A DNA stretch of 64,000 bases from Pseudomonas sp. ABC1 (GTDB lineage Bacteria; Pseudomonadota; Gammaproteobacteria; Pseudomonadales; Pseudomonadaceae). The stretch spans positions 3,905,501 through 3,969,500 of the forward strand of contig NZ_CP058349.1 in assembly GCF_013395055.1 (NCBI RefSeq). Direction: 5' to 3'. Each line of letters opens with the position of its first letter. The first letter of the stretch is position 1. The notes below the pieces were generated by a model that worked only from the letters and a program-made list of their open reading frames with translations, was not told the origin of the DNA and did no database searches. A program made the position numbers and the translations under genes. Shown piece after piece: positions 8,976-17,964 of this stretch.

Positions 8976-9697
8976 GCCGACACATCCCGCGCATGGGATG
9001 ACGGGCCTTCCGCATACTGCTGGTAGCCGGTCTTGCGCAATTGGCAGGCGGGGCATTCGCCACAGCCATAGCCCCAGGCATGGCGCTGACCGCGCTCGCC
9101 CAGGTAGCAGGTATGGGTGTCTTCCTGAATGAGCTCGACGAAGCCGCTGCCGCCCAATTGGCTGGCCAGCGCCCAGGTCTGGTTCTTGTCGAGCCACATC
9201 AGCGGCGTCTCGATCACCAGGGCGCTGTCCATGCCCAGGCTGAGGGAGACTTGCAGGGCTTTCAGGGTATTGTCCCGGCAGTCCGGGTAGCCCGAGTAAT
9301 CCGTCTCGCACATGCCGCCCACCAGCACGCTGAGGCCACGTCTGTAGGCCAGTGCGGCGGCGAAGGTGAAGAACAGCAGGTTGCGGCCCGGTACGAAGGT
9401 GTTGGGCAGGCCGTTCTGTTCGAACTCGATGGCCTTTTCATGGGTCATGGCCGTTTCGCTGATCTGGCCCAGCAGTTTCAGGTCGAGGAAATGGTCTTCT
9501 CCCAGTCGCTCCCGCCACGCCGGGTAGTCCTCGCGCAGGCGCTGGAGAATGCGTTGCCGGCAGGCGAGCTCTACGCTATGGCGCTGGCCGTAGTCGAAGC
9601 CGATGGTCTCGACGTGCTGATAACGGTCCAGGGCCCAGGCCAGGCAGGTGGTGGAGTCCTGCCCACCGGAAAAGAGGACCAGGGCGCGTGTGTGCAT
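8972..9697 (-). CDS. queC: 7-cyano-7-deazaguanine (preQ0) synthase
   Basis: This 241-residue enzyme converts 7-carboxy-7-deazaguanine and ammonia to preQ0 with ATP. The PP-loop SGGQDS is at residues 10-15. The zinc-binding cysteines near the C-terminus are Cys212, Cys215 and Cys218 in CGECPAC, with Cys197 just before. The start MHTRALVLFSGGQDS has GGAG seven bases upstream; the longer open frame to 10036 runs through repeat sequence and is not coding. It is the first gene of a queC-queE operon. queD is transcribed divergently 720 bases away, across a repeat-filled gap. Confidence 0.96.
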   Translation of the reverse strand: MHTRALVLFSGGQDSTTCLAWALDRYQHVETIGFDYGQRHSVELACRQRILQRLREDYPAWRERLGEDHFLDLKLLGQISETAMTHEKAIEFEQNGLPNTFVPGRNLLFFTFAAALAYRRGLSVLVGGMCETDYSGYPDCRDNTLKALQVSLSLGMDSALVIETPLMWLDKNQTWALASQLGGSGFVELIQEDTHTCYLGERGQRHAWGYGCGECPACQLRKTGYQQYAEGPSSHARDVSA

Positions 9698-9909
9698 GAT
9701 GTCTCCGTCTGCCTTGCAAGGCCGCCGTGTGGTGGAAGTCGGTGCTGGGCCGCTTTCAGGGGCGGCAATGCTACCGCAGATGCCTGGCGAGGTCATTGCG
9801 TCCGGCCGGGTGGTGCTGGGTCGTTGCGCGATATGAAGGTTGAAACTGGGTTGGCCAGTCAGTCTGTGGCCGGCCATCGACCGTTTGTGCTGTCCTGGCG
9901 TCCGTGGTG

Positions 9910-10171
9910 TCGCGAACCCGACCAGCCCCTCTACGCAACACGCATGAACCCGTCGTCCATATGAATCAGGGTCTGCTCTTCGTCGGCGTCCCTGCCGACG
10001 AAGGTTGCTCCGAGGGGCTGGTCGGGCTCGCGGCAAATACCGAAGTGACCATAGGAAAAAGCTACAACTCCGTCGCTCCCGCGCAGGCGGGAGCCTAGGT
10101 GCGCAAGGCTAAGGTCGGCGGGCAGTCACCAGCGAAGACGGCTGTGCGGATGCCAGGTGGCGGGACGGGGC
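9910..10171. repeat. MITE-like palindromic repeat, copy 1, with adjoining modules
   Basis: The core (9917-10026, 110 bases) has perfect 15-base terminal inverted repeats, CCCGACCAGCCCCTC at 9917-9931 and its complement at 10012-10026. Inside is a 10-bp hairpin, CTTCGTCGGC/GCCGACGAAG, at 9978-10003 with loop GTCCCT. To the right a shared module ends in a second hairpin CTCCCGC/GCGGGAG (10076-10093) and the word GCGCAAGGCTAAGG. A further 29-base arm beginning TGTGCGG lies at 10143-10171. Nearly the same series is found at 17965-18222. No coding frame is supported. The stretch fills most of the 722-base queC-queD gap. Confidence 0.85.
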
Positions 10172-10210
10172 ATGTGGGAATACATCCCCGGCAGCGCCCG
10201 CTTTTGCTCA

Positions 10211-10306
10211 CTCTCCCGCTTGCGGGAGAGGGCTGGGGAGAGGGTGTCAGACGGAAGAACCCTCTCCCCCGGCCCATCCCCCATAAATGGGCGAGGGGAG
10301 AAAGCT
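10211..10306. repeat. Intergenic palindrome cluster (CTCTCCC/GGGAGAG type)
   Basis: CTCTCCCGC at 10211-10219 pairs with GCGGGAGAG at 10222-10230. GGGGAGAGGGT at 10235-10245 pairs with ACCCTCTCCCC at 10259-10269, and CCCAT/ATGGG follows. This is the common REP-like intergenic palindrome type of proteobacterial genomes, probably folding in RNA and DNA. No gene overlaps it. Confidence 0.75.
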
Positions 10307-10366
10307 CCATCGCAGCGCAAGCCGGTCGTTCTGATGCATAATCGCGGCCTTTTTCAGGTCGTTCGA

Positions 10367-10384
10367 CCCTGCCTTTCGGCAGGG
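10367..10384 (+). promoter_or_regulatory. Hairpin in the queD leader
   Basis: CCCTGCC at 10367-10373 pairs perfectly with GGCAGGG at 10378-10384 around the tetraloop TTTC, 35 bases before the queD start. No T-run follows, so it is not a simple terminator. It does not match the preQ1-I riboswitch pattern I know. Whether it regulates queD is unknown. Confidence 0.35.
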
Positions 10385-10419
10385 CTTCGTACAGGGCGGT
10401 CCAGTGGGGCGAGGTTTGC

Positions 10420-10776
10420 ATGGAAATCTATAAAGAATTCACCTTCGAATCGGCACACAAGTTGCCGAACGTACCCGATGGCCACAAATGTGGGCGTCTG
10501 CATGGCCACTCGTTTCGGGTCGCCATCTATGTGAAGGGGCCGCTGGACCCGGTGTCGGGCTGGGTCATGGACTTTTCCGATATCAAGGCCATCTTCCGGC
10601 CGATCTACGAGCAGCTCGATCACCATTACCTGAACGATATCCCCGGGTTGGAGAACCCCACCAGCGAGGTGCTGGCCCAGTGGCTCTGGGCACGCTTGAA
10701 GCCGCTGCTGCCGGGGCTCTCGCGCATCCGCGTGCATGAAACCTGCACCAGTGGTTGCGAATACACCGGGGATTGA
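10420..10776 (+). CDS. queD: 6-carboxy-5,6,7,8-tetrahydropterin synthase
   Basis: This 118-residue enzyme makes 6-carboxytetrahydropterin from dihydroneopterin triphosphate, the step before QueE. The zinc ligands are His13, His28 and His30, in ESAHKL and RLHGHSF. The catalytic cysteine is Cys24 in HKCGRLHGH. The C-terminus HETCTSGCEYTG has the family HET signature. GGGGCGAGG lies before the ATG. With queC and queE transcribed the other way, this region holds three of the four preQ1 biosynthesis enzymes; queF is not in the window. Confidence 0.95.
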   Translation: MEIYKEFTFESAHKLPNVPDGHKCGRLHGHSFRVAIYVKGPLDPVSGWVMDFSDIKAIFRPIYEQLDHHYLNDIPGLENPTSEVLAQWLWARLKPLLPGLSRIRVHETCTSGCEYTGD

Positions 10777-10788
10777 TCGCGGCCGCCG

Positions 10789-12072
10789 TCAGTCCTTGGG
10801 GCTGGCCTGTTCGAAGCGGTCGATCTGGCGCAGGGGTTTGAACCAGAGCATCCAGGTCGCGACGATACCGATCGAGCACAGGCTGCCCAGTACGGCGGCG
10901 GGCACCACGCCGAGCCAGGCGGCGCTGCTGCCGGCGCGGAATTCGCCCAGTTCGTTGGAGGAACCGATGAACAGCATGTTCACCGCGTTGACGCGGCCAC
11001 GCATGTTGTCCGGTGTCGAGAACTGGATCAGTGAGGAGCGGATATAGACGCTGACCATGTCGGCGGCGCCCGCGATCAGCAGGGCAGCGAAGGACAGCCA
11101 GAACAGCGTGGACAGGGCGAACACCAGGTTGGCCAGGCCGAAGATGGCGACGGCGCCGAACATGGTGAGGCCGACCTTGTGGTTGAACGGATGCAAGCTC
11201 AGGTACAGACCCATGCCGATCTCGCCGATGGCGATGGCGCTGCGCAGGGCGCCCAGGCCTTCCGGGCCGACCTGGAGCACGTCCTGGGCATAAATCGGCA
11301 GCAGGGCGACGACGCCGCCCAGCAGTACGGCGAACAGGTCGAGGGAGATGGTGCCGAGGATGATCGGGCGATTGCGGATGAAGTGAATGCCGGCCGTGAA
11401 GCGCTCCCAGGCGGCGCCGTCCGGTTTTTCCATCTTCTCGGCGAAGCGCACGGGTACCCAGATCAGCAACAGCAGCCCGAGCAGGAAGCCGCTCATGCAC
11501 AGGCCGTAGGTGAGCACACCGCCACCCCAGGCATACAGGCCTCCCCCGAACAGCGGGCCGAGGATGCTGGCACCGCGCATGATCATGCTGTTGGCGGCGA
11601 TGGCAGCGGCCAGTTGCTCGCGGGGCACGATCTGCGGCAGCAGGCTTTGCAGCGCCGGCCCGGTGAAGGCGCGGGCGCAGCCGAACAGCGCCAGCACCGC
11701 GTAGATCCCCAGCGGGTTCTGTGTGCCGCTGAAGGACAACCAGGCCAGCAGTGCCGCACAGATCGCCTCGACGCCCCAACTGAGCGCCAGGATCGGCTTG
11801 CGCGCATAGCGGTCGATCAGGTCGCCCGCTGGCATCAGCAACAGCAGCATGGGCACGAACTGCGCCAGCCCGACATAGGCCAGGGACATGGGGTCGCGGG
11901 TCATTTCGTAGACTTGCCAGGCGACCACCACCGCCTGGATCTGGATCGCACCGACGGCGACCATGCGGCCGATCAGGAAGGGCAGGAAGCCCGGGTGGCG
12001 GTAGACGCTTGCAGGTTTCGTGGGGCTGGAGAGGCTGGACAATTCAGGGCTCGCGACAGGGTGTTCGGTCAA
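10789..12072 (-). CDS. MFS transporter, EntS/MFS_3-like
   Basis: This 427-residue integral membrane protein has about twelve hydrophobic segments. The cytoplasmic loop motif DLIDRYARKPILAL, between helices 2 and 3, is typical of the major facilitator superfamily. The pattern GPALQSLLPQIVPREQLAAA is typical of the MFS_3 group that includes the enterobactin exporter EntS. It is likely a drug or metabolite exporter; the substrate cannot be told. Its stop lies 12 bases from the convergent queD stop, and no siderophore genes lie nearby. The N-terminus MTEHPVASPELSSL is hydrophilic, and a later start cannot be excluded. Confidence 0.8.
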   Translation of the reverse strand: MTEHPVASPELSSLSSPTKPASVYRHPGFLPFLIGRMVAVGAIQIQAVVVAWQVYEMTRDPMSLAYVGLAQFVPMLLLLMPAGDLIDRYARKPILALSWGVEAICAALLAWLSFSGTQNPLGIYAVLALFGCARAFTGPALQSLLPQIVPREQLAAAIAANSMIMRGASILGPLFGGGLYAWGGGVLTYGLCMSGFLLGLLLLIWVPVRFAEKMEKPDGAAWERFTAGIHFIRNRPIILGTISLDLFAVLLGGVVALLPIYAQDVLQVGPEGLGALRSAIAIGEIGMGLYLSLHPFNHKVGLTMFGAVAIFGLANLVFALSTLFWLSFAALLIAGAADMVSVYIRSSLIQFSTPDNMRGRVNAVNMLFIGSSNELGEFRAGSSAAWLGVVPAAVLGSLCSIGIVATWMLWFKPLRQIDRFEQASPKD

Positions 12073-12162
12073 GCGCGGGTCATTGGCATGGCGCGCGCCT
12101 GGTGCGGTTTCAACAGGATGTACCGGGAATGGCGCCCCTACGAGGCCGTGGCAAGCCGGCTT

Positions 12163-13200
12163 TCACGGTGCCGGGTTGGGTTGTGATTGGTGCAGCGCTT
12201 CCAGCTCGGCGAGCAGCGCCTCGTCCAGCGTGACGTCGATGCTCGCCAGGTTGCTGGAGAGTTGTTCCAGGCTGGTGGCACCGATGATGTTGCTGGTGAC
12301 GAAGGGGCGGCTGGTGACGAAGGCCAGGGCCAGTTGCGCAGGGTCGATCGCGTGCTGTCGGGCCAGTTCGACGTAGCGCGGCACGATGCGTTCGACCTGC
12401 GGGTTGCTGTAGCGCTGGAAGCGTTCGAACAGGGTCAGGCGGCCATTGGCCGGGCGGGCGCCGTCCAGGTACTTGCCGGAGAGAACGCCGAACGCCAGGG
12501 GGGAGTAGGCCAGCAGCCCGACCTGTTCACGCAGGGCGATTTCCGCCAGGCCGACCTCGAAGCTGCGATTGAGCAGGTTGTACGGGTTCTGGATGGACAC
12601 CACGCGTGGCCAGCCGCGGCTTTCTGCCAGTTGCAGGAAGCGTTGCACGCCCCATGGGGTTTCATTGGACAGGCCGATGTGGCGAATCTTGCCCGCCTTG
12701 ACCAGGTCGTCAAGCACTTCCAGGGTGTCTTCGATGGCGACGAAGCGGTCGTCCGGGTCGTACTTGAAGCCCAGTTCTCCGAAGAAGTTGGTCTTGCGAT
12801 CCGGCCAGTGCAGTTGGTAGAGGTCCAGGTAGTCGGTGTTGAGGCGTTGCAGGCTGGCGTCCAGGGCGGCGGTGATATTGGCGCGGTCCAGGCGCGGGTT
12901 GCCGTCGCGGATATGCTCCATGCGCCCTGGGCCGGCGACCTTGCTGGCCAATATCCAGTCGCTGCGGTCGCCGAAGCGGCGGAAGTAATTGCCGATGATG
13001 CGTTCGGTGCTGCCATAGGTTTCGCCACCGGGCGGGACCGGATACATCTCCGCAGTATCCAGGGTATTGACCCCGGCATCCTTGGCCAGGCGGATCTGTT
13101 CGAACGCTTCGGCCTCGGTGTTCTGCTCGCCCCAGGTCATGGTGCCGAGGGTGATGGCGCTGACCTTGAGGTCGGTACGTCCAAGCGGGCGGTATTGCAT
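12163..13200 (-). CDS. Aldo/keto reductase, Tas-like
   Basis: This 345-residue NADP(H)-dependent oxidoreductase has the full catalytic tetrad of the family: Asp48 and Tyr53 in LDTAEMY, Lys87 in ASKVAG and His131 in QLHWPD. The start MQYRPLGRTDLKVSAITLGT is the conserved TIM-barrel opening, with AGGAG before the ATG. The long insertion after the tetrad tyrosine (PVPPGGETYGSTE) is like E. coli Tas. The natural substrate is unknown; related enzymes reduce a wide range of aldehydes and ketones. It stands alone between an MFS exporter on the same strand and repeat sequence. The upstream in-frame start at 13287 has no ribosome site. Confidence 0.9.
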   Translation of the reverse strand: MQYRPLGRTDLKVSAITLGTMTWGEQNTEAEAFEQIRLAKDAGVNTLDTAEMYPVPPGGETYGSTERIIGNYFRRFGDRSDWILASKVAGPGRMEHIRDGNPRLDRANITAALDASLQRLNTDYLDLYQLHWPDRKTNFFGELGFKYDPDDRFVAIEDTLEVLDDLVKAGKIRHIGLSNETPWGVQRFLQLAESRGWPRVVSIQNPYNLLNRSFEVGLAEIALREQVGLLAYSPLAFGVLSGKYLDGARPANGRLTLFERFQRYSNPQVERIVPRYVELARQHAIDPAQLALAFVTSRPFVTSNIIGATSLEQLSSNLASIDVTLDEALLAELEALHQSQPNPAP

Positions 13201-13426
13201 GGCAGACTCCTGTGCAAAGGCAGGCGCAAATAGTACGCCCATCACATAACCTTTTCTTCTGTTTATGCGAGAGGCGTCAGTGCGCAATGGGCTGGGTAAT
13301 GGCGCGGCGTACCTTAGGCAAGGCGGCGAAGGCTTGTGAAATATCCGATGGTTCTATGCTAATGCTCGCTTGTCCGTCTCTTGCGAGCCCGGCCAGTCGT
13401 TCCACGAAACATCGGATAAGAAGGGG

Positions 13427-13468
13427 GTTCTTCGTCGGCGTTCCTGCCGACGAAGGTTTTTCCGAGGG
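13427..13468. repeat. Truncated copy of the palindromic repeat
   Basis: CTTCGTCGGC at 13430-13439 and GCCGACGAAG at 13446-13455 form the same 10-bp hairpin with a six-base loop (GTTCCT) as in the copies at 9978 and 18019. It is followed by GTTTTTCCGAGGGG and then unrelated sequence, so the terminal inverted repeats are lost. The T-run could let it act as a terminator. The rest of the 308-base gap between the aldo/keto reductase and fadE shows nothing else. Confidence 0.75.
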
Positions 13469-13508
13469 GTGATGACGGACGCTGTAGCCTCCCAGGTTGC
13501 CGGCAGAC

Positions 13509-15956
13509 TCAGCTCGGCTCCACCGCGTGACGCTGCAGCTCGGCCTTGTCGAAGTCGTCCACGTCGATGACCTTGCGCCGCGCGGCTTCTGCCGCCTGCA
13601 CGAGCCTGGCCTCTTCCTCGTTGAGCAGGCCGGCCCGCTGCGCCGCGAGGATGACATCTTCCCCTGGCTCCGGCTGGAGATCGCCGCGCTTGAGGGCTTT
13701 CTGTACGGTGCGCAGGGTTTCGCGTTGCGCGTGCAACTGCTCGAAGGCCTGCTTCAGGGCGCCCAGTGGTTGCTCGGGCGATTCTGGGCGGTAGGCGCCT
13801 TCGAGTATCTGCTCCAGCGCCGGGTCGCCTTCCGGGCGTCCGAGGATTTCCGCGACCTGTGCGTCCAGTTCATCGGATGGGCCTGCATGGCGTGCGCCGA
13901 AGGGGAAGACCAGCAGGTGCAGCAGGCAGCCCAGTGCTTTGTTGGGGAAGTTCTGCAGCACGCCGGCCAGCGCCTGTTCCGCCTTGTGCAGGCAGTCTTC
14001 CAGGCTCCAGCGCAGCAGCGCGGCCTGCTCGGTCGGATAGCCCAGGTCGTGGTAGCGCTTGAGCGCGGCCGAGGCCAGGTAGAGGTGGCTGAGGGCATCG
14101 CCCAGGCGCGCGGACAGGCGCTCGCGGCGCTTGAGTTCGCCACCGAGCAGCATCATCGACAGGTCGGCGAGCATGGCGAAGGCAGCGGCCAGTCGGTCCA
14201 GCGCACGGAAGTAGGGGCGAGTCAGCTCATTGCCGGGGGCGTTGCCCAGTTTGCCCAGGGTCAGGCCGAGCACCAGGGTGCTGGCGCTGTTGCCGATGGC
14301 GAAGCCGATGTGTTGCAACAGCAATTCGTCGAAGCGGGCGACGGCGCGGTCACGATCCGGTTCGTTGGCCAGTTCCATTTCCTTGAGCACGAAGGGATGG
14401 CAGCGAATGGCACCCTGGCCGAAGATCATCAGGTTGCGCGAGAGGATGTTGGCACCTTCGACGGTGATCGAGATCGGCGCCGACAGCCACAGGCGACCCA
14501 GGTAGTTGCTGGGGCCGAGGATGATGGCCTTGCCGCCGTGGATATCCATGGCGTCGCGGATGCACTCGCGGCCACGTTCGGTCAGGTGGTACTTGAGGAT
14601 CGCCGAAAGTACCGAGGGCTTTTCGCCCAGGTCCACCGCGTTGGCGGTGAGGATGCGCGCGCTGTCCATCAGCCAGGCATTGCCGCCGATGCGCGCCAGG
14701 GGCTCCTGGATACCTTCGAAGGCCGCCAGCGGCACGCCGAACTGCTCGCGGATGCTCGCGTAGCGCCCGGACACATAGCTGCAGGTCTTGGCGGCGCTGA
14801 CACCGGTGGCTGGCAGGGAGATGGAGCGGCCGACGGACAGGCAGTTCATCAGCATCATCCAGCCTTTGCCGATCATGTCCTGCCCACCGATGATGGCGTC
14901 CAGGGGTACGAAGACGTCCTTGCCCCAGTTCGGGCCGTTCATGAATGCCGCACCCAGCGGCAAATGGCGACGGCCGATGCTGACGCCGGCGGTGTCGGTG
15001 GGGATCAGGGCCAGGCTGATGCCCAGTTCGTCCTTGTCGCCCAGCAGGTGGTCCGGGTCGTAGGTCTTGAAGGCCAGGCCGAGCAGGGTCGCCACCGGGC
15101 CGAGGGTGATATAGCGTTTTTCCCAGTTCAGGCGCAGGCCGATGACTTCTTCGCCTTGCCACTGGCCTTTGCAGATCACGCCGGTGTCGGTCATGGCGCC
15201 GGCATCGGAGCCGGCGTGGGGGCCGGTCAGGGCGAAGCAGGGGATGTCGCTGCCATTGGCCAGGCGTGGCAGGTAATGGTTGCGTTGCGCCTCGGTGCCG
15301 TAGTGCAGCAACAGTTCCGCCGGGCCGAGGGAGTTGGGCACCATCACGGTGCTGGCCAGGTCGCCGTTGCGAGTCGCCAGCTTCATCACCACCTGCGAGT
15401 GGGCGTAGGCGGAAAAGCCCTTGCCGCCGTATTCCTTGGGAATGATCAGGGCGAAGAAACCGTGGGTCTTGATAAAGTCCCAGGCTTCCGGGGGCAGGTC
15501 CAGGCGCTGGCTGATGTCCCACTCGTCGACCAGTGCGCAGAGTGCTTCGGTGGGGCCATCGATAAAGGCTTGTTCTTCGTCAGTGAGCCTGGCCACGGGA
15601 TAGGCGAGCAGGGTGTCCCAGTCCGGGCGGCCGCTGAAGAGCTGGCCGTCCCACCAGACGCTGCCTGCGTCGATGGCGTCGCGCTCGGTTGCGGAAATCG
15701 GTGGCAGGACTTTCCTGAACCAGTCGAACATCGGCGCGCTGAAATACGTTCGCCTCAGCCCGCTGCTGAGTACGGGAATGGCAACGGCCGCCAGGCCCAG
15801 CCACAGGATGAACATAAGCCACACGGGGCCGCCGTTGCACAGCCCCATCAGCAGCAGGTAGGCGGCCACGGCTCCGAGGATCGGGCGGGCGCCAAGACGC
15901 AGGTGGGCCAGGATGGCGATACCCAGCAACAGAACCAGTAACCAGATCAGCGACAT
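13509..15956 (-). CDS. fadE: Acyl-CoA dehydrogenase FadE
   Basis: This 815-residue, membrane-anchored acyl-CoA dehydrogenase has two or three N-terminal hydrophobic helices (residues 2-65, starting MSLIWLLVLLLGIAILAHL). The FAD-dependent dehydrogenase domain follows, with FALTGPHAGSDAGAM as the acyl-CoA/FAD contact region and DIHGGKAI near the active site. The extended C-terminal DUF1974-type domain completes the FadE family length. It introduces the trans-2 double bond that FadB then hydrates. GAGGAGAGG precedes the ATG. It is divergent from an ABC transporter pair, an arrangement also seen around PA2815 in P. aeruginosa. Confidence 0.95.
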   Translation of the reverse strand: MSLIWLLVLLLGIAILAHLRLGARPILGAVAAYLLLMGLCNGGPVWLMFILWLGLAAVAIPVLSSGLRRTYFSAPMFDWFRKVLPPISATERDAIDAGSVWWDGQLFSGRPDWDTLLAYPVARLTDEEQAFIDGPTEALCALVDEWDISQRLDLPPEAWDFIKTHGFFALIIPKEYGGKGFSAYAHSQVVMKLATRNGDLASTVMVPNSLGPAELLLHYGTEAQRNHYLPRLANGSDIPCFALTGPHAGSDAGAMTDTGVICKGQWQGEEVIGLRLNWEKRYITLGPVATLLGLAFKTYDPDHLLGDKDELGISLALIPTDTAGVSIGRRHLPLGAAFMNGPNWGKDVFVPLDAIIGGQDMIGKGWMMLMNCLSVGRSISLPATGVSAAKTCSYVSGRYASIREQFGVPLAAFEGIQEPLARIGGNAWLMDSARILTANAVDLGEKPSVLSAILKYHLTERGRECIRDAMDIHGGKAIILGPSNYLGRLWLSAPISITVEGANILSRNLMIFGQGAIRCHPFVLKEMELANEPDRDRAVARFDELLLQHIGFAIGNSASTLVLGLTLGKLGNAPGNELTRPYFRALDRLAAAFAMLADLSMMLLGGELKRRERLSARLGDALSHLYLASAALKRYHDLGYPTEQAALLRWSLEDCLHKAEQALAGVLQNFPNKALGCLLHLLVFPFGARHAGPSDELDAQVAEILGRPEGDPALEQILEGAYRPESPEQPLGALKQAFEQLHAQRETLRTVQKALKRGDLQPEPGEDVILAAQRAGLLNEEEARLVQAAEAARRKVIDVDDFDKAELQRHAVEPS

Positions 15957-16129
15957 GGCGTTCCTCTCCTCGAACGGGTGGGTTGTGCAGTTGACCGGCA
16001 GTCTCTGCTGGAAGTTCTTGCACTCCATCGTGCAGGGGCATCTGGCAAGCCAGGTGTAATTCCTGGTTGCAATTGTGCGTTGGCGCCCCCATCTGCCATC
16101 CACCTTCCCGTGTTGTGTGCATGCCCTCT

Positions 16130-17062
16130 ATGAGTTCCGCTCTCTCCATCCGTCAGTTGACCAAGACCTATGGCAACGGCTTCCAGGCCCTCAAGGGGAT
16201 CGACCTGGACGTGGCCGAAGGCGATTTCTTCGCGCTGCTTGGCCCCAACGGTGCCGGCAAGTCGACCACCATCGGCATCCTTTCGACCCTGGTTAACAAG
16301 ACCTCCGGCACTGTCGAAGTCTTCGGTCGCGACCTGGATCGCGACCCTTCCGGGCTCAAGCGTTGTCTGGGCGTGGTGCCGCAGGAGTTCAACTTCAACC
16401 AGTTCGAGAAAGCCTTCGATATTCTCGTGACCCAGGCCGGCTACTACGGCATTCCCGCCCGCGTGGCCAAGGAGCGCGCCGAGCGCTACCTGCACGAGCT
16501 GGGGCTGTGGGACAAACGCAACGTCGCCTCGCGCATGCTCTCCGGCGGTATGAAGCGCCGGTTGATGATCGCCAGGGCGCTGATCCACCAACCGCGCCTG
16601 CTGATCCTCGACGAGCCGACGGCCGGGGTGGATATCGAGCTGCGGCGTTCGATGTGGAGTTTTCTCACCGGGCTGAACCGTGAGGGCATCACCATCATCC
16701 TCACCACGCATTACCTGGAAGAGGCCGAACAGTTGTGCCGCAACATCGGCATCATCGACCACGGTGAAATTGTGCGAAACACCAGCATGCGTGAGCTGCT
16801 GCGGCAACTGCATGTGGAAACCTTCCTGCTCGACCTCAAGGATGCCCAGGTGCAGGTTCCTGACCTGGGCGTCTATCCCACGCGCCTGGTCGACCCGCAC
16901 ACGCTGGAGGTGCAGGTGGACAAGGAGCAGGGCGTCACCGAACTGTTCCGCCTGCTGGCAGCCAAGGGCATCGAGGTGAGCAGCCTGCGCAACAAGACCA
17001 ACCGACTGGAGGAGCTTTTCGTGTCGATGGTGCAGAACAACCTGTCGAAGGTGGCTCCATGA
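16130..17062 (+). CDS. ABC transporter ATP-binding protein, YadG-like
   Basis: This 310-residue nucleotide-binding subunit has Walker A GPNGAGKST at residues 38-46, signature LSGGMKRRL and Walker B LLILDEPTAGVD. The H-loop His is in TTHYLEEAEQLC. The sequence is closest to YadG/CcmA-type exporters that pair with ABC-2 permeases. No clear ribosome site precedes either candidate start; MPS at 16121 would add three residues. The stop overlaps the permease start by four bases, so the two are co-translated. The exported substrate is unknown. Confidence 0.92.
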   Translation: MSSALSIRQLTKTYGNGFQALKGIDLDVAEGDFFALLGPNGAGKSTTIGILSTLVNKTSGTVEVFGRDLDRDPSGLKRCLGVVPQEFNFNQFEKAFDILVTQAGYYGIPARVAKERAERYLHELGLWDKRNVASRMLSGGMKRRLMIARALIHQPRLLILDEPTAGVDIELRRSMWSFLTGLNREGITIILTTHYLEEAEQLCRNIGIIDHGEIVRNTSMRELLRQLHVETFLLDLKDAQVQVPDLGVYPTRLVDPHTLEVQVDKEQGVTELFRLLAAKGIEVSSLRNKTNRLEELFVSMVQNNLSKVAP

Positions 17063-17838
17063 AGCCTGAACTGAGGGACAACCTGGTCGCGCTGAACACC
17101 ATCGCCTACCGGGAGATTCGCCGTTATATCCGCATCTGGCCGCAGACGCTGCTGCCCCCGGCAATCACCATGGTGCTGTACTTCGTGATCTTCGGCAGCC
17201 TGATCGGCGCGCGTATCGGCGAGATGGACGGCTTCAGCTATACCCAGTACATCGTGCCGGGGCTGATCATGATGTCGGTGATTACCAACGCCTACAGCAA
17301 CGTGGTGTCGAGCTTCTTCAGCACCAAGTTCCATCGCTCCATCGAGGAGTTGCTGGTGTCGCCGGTGTCGCCCCATGTGATCGTCATCGGCTATGCCCTG
17401 GGCGGTATTACCCGTGGCCTGGCGGTGGCCTTTATCGTCACGCTGCTGTCGCTGTTCTTCACTGAGTTGCAGGTGCATCACCTGGGTGTGACGCTGCTGG
17501 TGATCGTGCTGACGGCGACGGTGTTTTCCCTGGGTGGCCTGATCAACGCGGTGTTCGCGCGCAATTTCGACGATATCTCCATCGTGCCGACCTTCGTGCT
17601 GACGCCACTGACCTACCTGGGCGGGGTGTTCTACTCGATCCACATGCTGCCGCCATTCTGGCAGACCCTGTCGCTGGCCAATCCGATCCTGCACATGGTC
17701 AACGCCTTCCGCTACGGCATCCTGGGGGTTTCCGACATCCATATCGGCATCGCCATCAGTTTTATGCTGGCTGCGGTGGCGGTGCTGTACCTGGTCACGG
17801 TGGGGCTGCTCAAGAGCGGTCGGGGCATGCGGCAGTAG
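17059..17838 (+). CDS. ABC-2 type permease, YadH-like
   Basis: This 259-residue inner-membrane subunit has six predicted transmembrane helices and the ABC2 signature pattern PLTYLGGVFYSIHMLPPFWQ. The start MKPELRDNLVALNTIAYREI is followed by a cytoplasmic amphipathic segment. It forms a homodimeric channel driven by the preceding ATPase. Its ATG lies within the ATPase stop (ATGA overlap). YadGH relatives are of unsettled function; export of a lipid or polysaccharide component is a guess. It is followed by repeats, not by another gene of the operon. Confidence 0.92.
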   Translation: MKPELRDNLVALNTIAYREIRRYIRIWPQTLLPPAITMVLYFVIFGSLIGARIGEMDGFSYTQYIVPGLIMMSVITNAYSNVVSSFFSTKFHRSIEELLVSPVSPHVIVIGYALGGITRGLAVAFIVTLLSLFFTELQVHHLGVTLLVIVLTATVFSLGGLINAVFARNFDDISIVPTFVLTPLTYLGGVFYSIHMLPPFWQTLSLANPILHMVNAFRYGILGVSDIHIGIAISFMLAAVAVLYLVTVGLLKSGRGMRQ

Positions 17839-17964
17839 GCTGGGTTGGCGGCCAATACCCAGGTTCTAAGGAAATACACCGCATGAAAACAACGATGTAC
17901 GGTTTTAGGCTTGTATTGCCGGCTCAATATTGCGTTCAGGGCTGGTCGTTCTCATGGCCGCGTA

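Noticed and set aside
9698..10419. Possible preQ1 riboswitch between queC and queD
   Set aside because: I could not find the preQ1-I stem with an A-rich tail, nor a convincing type II or III pattern; the sequence is explained mainly by dispersed repeats.
13497..15941. 814-codon open frame on the plus strand opposite fadE
   Set aside because: It mirrors the high-GC codon structure of fadE, has low-complexity Gln/Gly/Ala-rich composition, no ribosome site and no family pattern.
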